Shown piece after piece: positions 8,371 through 11,287 of a stretch of 11,287 nt of DNA. Origin of the DNA: Gammaproteobacteria bacterium (GTDB taxonomy: Bacteria > Pseudomonadota > Gammaproteobacteria > DSM-26407). The translations under genes and the position numbers were made by a program. The first letter of the stretch is position 1, and every line of letters starts with the position of its first letter. Under the pieces are notes generated by a model. The model did no database searches. It was not told where the DNA came from and worked only from the letters and a program-made list of their open reading frames with translations. The stretch is taken from assembly GCA_028694565.1 (NCBI GenBank), contig JAQVKR010000044.1, positions 1 to 11,287 on the forward strand, read 5' to 3'.

Positions 8371-8916
8371 GTGCGCTAGTGTACCCGCTTCGCCCGTGAA
8401 GGCGCTTCCAGAGCCGCCCCGAAAGCGCCTGGACGAGGCGCAGCGCAGGCAATGGCCCCGTTCCCTCGCCGAGCGCCGCGAGGCGGCCCTGTCCCCTGTC
8501 CGGCCGCTGCGCCGGAATGTGGGTGTTGCGCCGCATCAGCCTGGCATACCCGCCGGACGCCGGCAAAACCGCGCCCGGAACGTCGCGCCGGGCCCCGGGT
8601 GAGGCGCGGAGCGCGGCTTGATCACGCAGGCAACGCGGCTGCCGGTGAAATCCGCTCCGGGCGCGGCGGCCGAGGTGCTCCGATCCGGATGCGGGGTGGG
8701 CGGTGCCGGCGCGGGTCACGGAAGGCTTGCAATCCACCGCAAAGACACCTATTTGGTAAGGGACGCGGGCCGAAGCCGCGCCGCGCCGGCCCCGAATCTC
8801 CGGACGCGCACCGCATCACGGGCCCGCGCACAATGCGGGGAACGCCGGATGTTCTTTCAGGGGTGACGCAGTACACTGGGACCACAGGGGTTCACTGGAT
8901 GATGGAGGATGCAGTC
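8371..8916. other. Long intergenic region, no gene recognised
   Basis: About 546 bases separate two divergent genes. Open frames here (for example a minus-strand frame at 8345-8737 and the long in-frame extension of the downstream gene from 8452) are Arg/Pro/Gly-rich and look like GC-driven shadows. I found no tRNA and no complete riboswitch. 'GCCGGTGAAATCCG' near 8640 recalls a cobalamin-riboswitch segment, but the rest of that element is missing. Two weak candidate promoters for the downstream gene are TTGCAA (8727-8732) with TATTTG (8750-8755), 17 bases apart, and a lone TACACT at 8872-8877. Confidence 0.5.
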
Positions 8917-9216
8917 ATGGCCGAAAGCTACCGTCCCGTCGTTGGTGAATGGTACTGCAACCTCGAAACGGGCGATCTGTTCGAGGTGGTCGCCCTGGAC
9001 GAGGACAGCGGCACCATCGGCATCCAGTATTTCGAGGGTGAAGTGGAGGAGATCGACTCCGATACCTGGACCGAGCTGATGCTCGAGCCCAGCGCGGAGC
9101 CCGAGGACTGGTCCGCGCCGTTTGACGACCTGGAACGGGAGGAAATCAACTACGGCGAAGCCCAGCGTCCGGAAAACTGGTCAGGCCCCTTCAACGACAT
9201 CGACCTGGAAGACTGA
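8917..9216 (+). CDS. DUF6763-like small acidic protein
   Basis: A very acidic 99-aa cytoplasmic protein of unknown function. The N-terminal half ('YRPVVGEWYCNLETGDLFEVV', then 'IGIQYFEGEVEEIDSDTW') looks like a small beta-rich domain that I associate with the DUF6763 family of gammaproteobacteria; the family name is from memory. The C-terminal tail repeats a short motif: 'PEDWSAPFDDLE' (~66-77) and 'PENWSGPFNDID' (~86-97). The start at 8917 is set by GGAGG at 8904-8908 with 8 bases of spacing; ATGs at 8899 and 8902 overlap or precede this site. The frame is open far upstream to 8452, but that stretch has no conserved character. It is flanked by a divergent L,D-transpeptidase-like gene and a convergent universal-stress-like gene, so it appears monocistronic. 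Confidence 0.85.
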   Translation: MAESYRPVVGEWYCNLETGDLFEVVALDEDSGTIGIQYFEGEVEEIDSDTWTELMLEPSAEPEDWSAPFDDLEREEINYGEAQRPENWSGPFNDIDLED

Positions 9217-9315
9217 CGCTTCCGCCCTCCCCCTATCCTCCCCGCCCGGCAGCCGCGGCGCGGCGACGGCGCTTCGCGCCCCGGGGCTCAAGGACCTGGC
9301 CGCTGCGCCGAGGCC

Positions 9316-9340
9316 CCGGGTTCGTGCGGTTGGAACCCGG
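9316..9340 (+). terminator. Candidate terminator between convergent genes
   Basis: CCGGGTTC-GTGCGGTTG-GAACCCGG is a perfect 8-bp stem with a 9-base loop, followed on the plus strand by CTTTCC. It lies in the 149-base gap between the two convergent stops (9216 and 9366). The T-tract is short, so efficiency is uncertain. Confidence 0.5.
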
Positions 9341-9365
9341 CTTTCCGCGATCCGCCGGCCGGATG

Positions 9366-10238
9366 TCAGCGTATCAACAGGAGCGAACAGCTCAACCCGC
9401 CCAGCAGGCGCTCGGTGATTTCGAGAGCGGTGCTCATGCCGCGGGCGGGGGCATGGGTCACCAGGATCCGTCCCTGCTCGGCTTCCACCGCGCGCTGCAG
9501 CATCCCGGGTGAAGTACCCTGAATGAACAGGAAGCGCGCCTGCGCCCCCTGCCGTTCCAGCCACTGCCCGGCCAGGTCGCGCAGGGACTCGGCTTCCGCT
9601 CCACCGGGCTGCGGTATCAGCACCACCAGCCCGTCCCGTTCCCGACGGGCCAGCTGAAGTGCCGCGGCCAGCGCGCGGAAAGAGGGCTCGCCGCCGTCGA
9701 ACAACACCAGCACCGGCCGTCCGGGCGGCGCCTTCCGCCCGACCAGCAGCGGCGTTTCCGGCGCCGACTCCAGGATTCGCCGCAGATTGCTGCCGATGAT
9801 GCGGCGGTGGGGATTTCCTCCCCGGCCCACCACGACCAGATCGGCGTCCCGGGCCGCAAGAAGCAGTTCCGCGACGATCTGCCCGCGCACCACCCGCAGC
9901 GAACCGGCGATCCGTCCGCGCCGGAGGTTCTGGCGCAGCAGCCGCTCTATCAGCCGGACCTGGGCCCGCAGGCTCTGCTCCAGCTGCAGGGCGTCCAGGC
10001 GGCGCGGCATGCCCGAGGAGAGGCCCACCTCGCGGGTGAAGGGCAGCTCCGCGAGACGCAGCAGATTGGCATCCTCCACGAACAGGCCGAGCAGCTCGGC
10101 CCGGTCGCGGACCGCCAGCTCGACGGCCGCCTCCAGCGCCTCCCGGCTGTGGGGCGAGGCGTCCAGGGCCACGAGTATGCGGCGGAACACCCGGGTATCG
10201 CCGGACCCCGGATCAGGAGGGTTCGCCGCCGGAGTCAT
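9366..10238 (-). CDS. Universal stress protein (UspA) family, two-domain
   Basis: A 290-aa soluble protein. Residues ~17-167 form a Usp domain: 'FRRILVALDASPHSREALEAAVELA', 'LLGLFVEDANLLRLA', and a nucleotide-loop-like 'VVVGRGGNPHRRIIGSNLRRIL' followed by 'TPLLV'. The usual G-2x-G-9x-G(S/T) ATP-binding spacing is shortened by two residues here, so ATP binding is doubtful. Residues ~173-290 ('RPVLVLFDGGEPSFRALAAALQLA' to 'LLGGLSCSLLLIR') look like a second, more diverged Usp-like half. Usp proteins are generally stress-linked regulators; the specific role is unknown. The ATG at 10238 has GGAG (10246-10249) 7 bases upstream and lies inside the end of the Lon-related gene (26-base overlap), which suggests translational coupling. 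Confidence 0.85.
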   Translation of the reverse strand: MTPAANPPDPGSGDTRVFRRILVALDASPHSREALEAAVELAVRDRAELLGLFVEDANLLRLAELPFTREVGLSSGMPRRLDALQLEQSLRAQVRLIERLLRQNLRRGRIAGSLRVVRGQIVAELLLAARDADLVVVGRGGNPHRRIIGSNLRRILESAPETPLLVGRKAPPGRPVLVLFDGGEPSFRALAAALQLARRERDGLVVLIPQPGGAEAESLRDLAGQWLERQGAQARFLFIQGTSPGMLQRAVEAEQGRILVTHAPARGMSTALEITERLLGGLSCSLLLIR

Positions 10239-11142
10239 GCTTGTGCTCCATCAGCTCGAGGCGCAGGTGGTAGAGTTCGTCGAGGCGATCATCCACCCGG
10301 CGGTTGAGGCTGCCCTCCGGGTATCTGCCCCCGCTGTCGGCCTCCCCCGCCGGCAGCCCGGTCAGCAGGGCGGCGGCCTGGTCCACCGTCTCCACCGGGT
10401 AGACATGGAACCGGCCTTCGCGACAGGCCGCGACCACATCCTCGCGCAGCATGAGGTGGGGAACGTTGGTGCGCGGGATCAGAACGCCCTGCTCCCCCGT
10501 CAGCCCGCGGGCGGCGCAGATGTCGAAGTAACCCTCGATCTTCTCGTTGACGCCGCCGATGGCCTGCACCCGGCCGTGCTGGTTGACCGAGCCGGTAACG
10601 GCGAGCGACTGCTTCACCCCGGCGCCGGACAGGGCCGAGAGAAGGGCGCAGAGCTCCGCCACCGACGCGCTGTCGCCCTCCACCATGCCGTAGGACTGTT
10701 CGAACACCAGGCTGGCGGACAGGGACAGGGGCCGGTCGCGGGCGTAGCGGGCGGCCAGGTAGTGGGACAGGATGAGCACGCCCTTGGAGTGGATGGAGCC
10801 GCCCATTTCCACCTCGCGCTCGATGTCCACGACCTCCCCCTCGCCGAAGCGGGCGGTGGCGGAGATGCGCGAGGGCTGGCCGAAGGCGAAGTTGCCGAGA
10901 TCGATGACCGACAGCCCGTTCACCAGCCCCACCTCGACACCCTCCGTTCGGATGTTGATGGTGCCGCGCTGGATCTCGGCATAGATGCGCTCACGCAGTC
11001 GGTCCGAGCGGTGGATGCGGGCGTCGATGGCGCTCTGTATGTCCGGCCGCGTGATGGCCCCGTGCCCGGCCTCCGAGGCGTAGTGATGGGCTTCCCGGAG
11101 CAGATCCACGATGTTGCCCACGTGGGCGGCGGGGACGCGCAT
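10213..11142 (-). CDS. Lon-related ATP-dependent protease, C-terminal proteolytic part only (5' truncated)
   Basis: 309 aa that correspond to the end of the proteobacterial Lon-related protease family (AAA_32 plus Lon_C, ~800 aa; AsrA/YcbZ-like). Visible features are 'VDLLREAHHYASEAGHGAITRPDIQSAI' from the AAA lid region, a long linker, and a complete Lon proteolytic domain: 'MVEGDSASVAEL' with catalytic S158 and 'IGGVNEKIEGYF' with K201. The whole ATPase part with Walker motifs is missing. The codon immediately before the first ATG (11143-11145 on the minus strand) is TAG, and the DNA beyond encodes a different protein on the other strand, so the gene is really cut here. The ATG at 11142 has no Shine-Dalgarno, and the first ~8 residues ('MRVPAAHV') may not be native. 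It overlaps the downstream Usp gene. Either a decayed or rearranged gene or an assembly chimera is possible. Confidence 0.8.
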   Translation of the reverse strand: MRVPAAHVGNIVDLLREAHHYASEAGHGAITRPDIQSAIDARIHRSDRLRERIYAEIQRGTINIRTEGVEVGLVNGLSVIDLGNFAFGQPSRISATARFGEGEVVDIEREVEMGGSIHSKGVLILSHYLAARYARDRPLSLSASLVFEQSYGMVEGDSASVAELCALLSALSGAGVKQSLAVTGSVNQHGRVQAIGGVNEKIEGYFDICAARGLTGEQGVLIPRTNVPHLMLREDVVAACREGRFHVYPVETVDQAAALLTGLPAGEADSGGRYPEGSLNRRVDDRLDELYHLRLELMEHKHDSGGEPS

Positions 11143-11287
11143 CTACGGCAAGCAGGGCTGCCCGCACACCGAACGCGCGCGCAGGGCCCTGCCCGGCGCG
11201 GCGTTCATCGACGTGCTGGCCGACCCGGCGCGGCTTGAGGAGATGCTTGCGCTCTCCGGCGGCGTGCGCCGCGTGCCGGTGATCGTG
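11111..11287 (+). CDS. Glutaredoxin-like UXX-star-type protein, Cys form (3' end outside window)
   Basis: A plus-strand frame of 59 codons reaches the window edge. From 11138 it reads 'RIYGKQGCPHTERARRAL', then 'FIDVLADPARLEEMLALSGG' and 'RRVPVIV': a thioredoxin-fold, glutaredoxin-like start with one Cys in the motif G-C-P-H-T, then helix 2 and the cis-Pro segment VPVIV. This pattern fits the UXX-star (seleno)protein family, in which many members have selenocysteine at that position; here the codon is TGC (Cys). The family assignment is from memory. The first in-frame ATG is at 11111, with GGAG at 11097-11100, but the nine residues it adds are atypical and overlap the truncated Lon-related gene antisense. 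The native start may have been lost at the junction near 11112-11138. Confidence 0.72.
   Translation, partial: MLPTWAAGTRIYGKQGCPHTERARRALPGAAFIDVLADPARLEEMLALSGGVRRVPVIV

Noticed and set aside
8630..8720. Possible cobalamin riboswitch because of GCCGGTGAAATCCG
   Set aside because: The other conserved blocks (notably the GGTCCCGCCACTGT-like part) are absent on both strands, and no B12-related gene follows.
8452..8916. Long N-terminal extension of the DUF6763-like gene
   Set aside because: Arg/Pro/Gly-rich translation without family resemblance; a GGAGG site points to the ATG at 8917.
9787..11238. 483-codon plus-strand open frame
   Set aside because: It is antisense to the Usp and Lon-related genes, low-complexity in character, and has no recognisable domain; a GC-driven shadow.

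Overview
The window is a high-GC bacterial chromosome segment. By eye, G+C is well above 60%. The gene set points to a gammaproteobacterium: a ValS C-terminus, a three-gene DSF (diffusible signal factor) quorum-sensing locus, NagZ, DUF1820-like and DUF6763-like small proteins, a small YkuD transpeptidase, and a proteobacterial Lon-related protease. The lineage (for example a sulfur-oxidising Chromatiales or Ectothiorhodospiraceae type) is only an inference. No rRNA, tRNA, CRISPR array or insertion sequence was seen.

Layout. 1-673 (+) is the 3' end of valS. 674-1002 is a GC-rich spacer that ends in a candidate promoter and a CRP-type site. 1003-2064 (+) is rpfG (receiver plus HD-GYP c-di-GMP phosphodiesterase). 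2264-4822 (+) is rpfC (membrane hybrid histidine kinase). 4905-4934 is a strong 13-bp hairpin between convergent genes. 5035-5940 (-) is rpfF (DSF synthase of the crotonase fold). 5941-6278 is the rpfF regulatory region, with a perfect CRP-type palindrome. 6279-7322 (-) is nagZ, 7438-7782 (-) a DUF1820-like protein, and 7894-8370 (-) a small L,D-transpeptidase-like protein. 8371-8916 is a gap of about 550 bp. 8917-9216 (+) is a DUF6763-like acidic protein. 9366-10238 (-) is a two-domain universal-stress-like protein, overlapping 10213-11142 (-), which holds only the proteolytic part of a Lon-related protease. 11111-11287 (+) is the start of a glutaredoxin-like UXX-star-type protein that runs off the window.

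The core of the window is a compact DSF circuit. RpfF makes a cis-2-unsaturated fatty acid. RpfC senses it at the membrane and phosphorelays to RpfG, which degrades c-di-GMP. Gene order and convergence (rpfG-rpfC> <rpfF) resemble the Xanthomonas locus, but rpfH and rpfB are absent here. RpfC carries an extra degenerate receiver domain between its kinase core and its functional receiver.

The most notable regulatory observation is a TGTGA-N6-TCAC(A/G) site about 60 bp upstream of the inferred transcription start of both rpfG and rpfF. This suggests that one CRP/Clp-class regulator controls both arms. The other point to check is the right edge: the Lon-related gene has an in-frame stop immediately before its first ATG, exactly where the oppositely oriented glutaredoxin-like gene begins. 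That looks like a rearrangement or an assembly junction.
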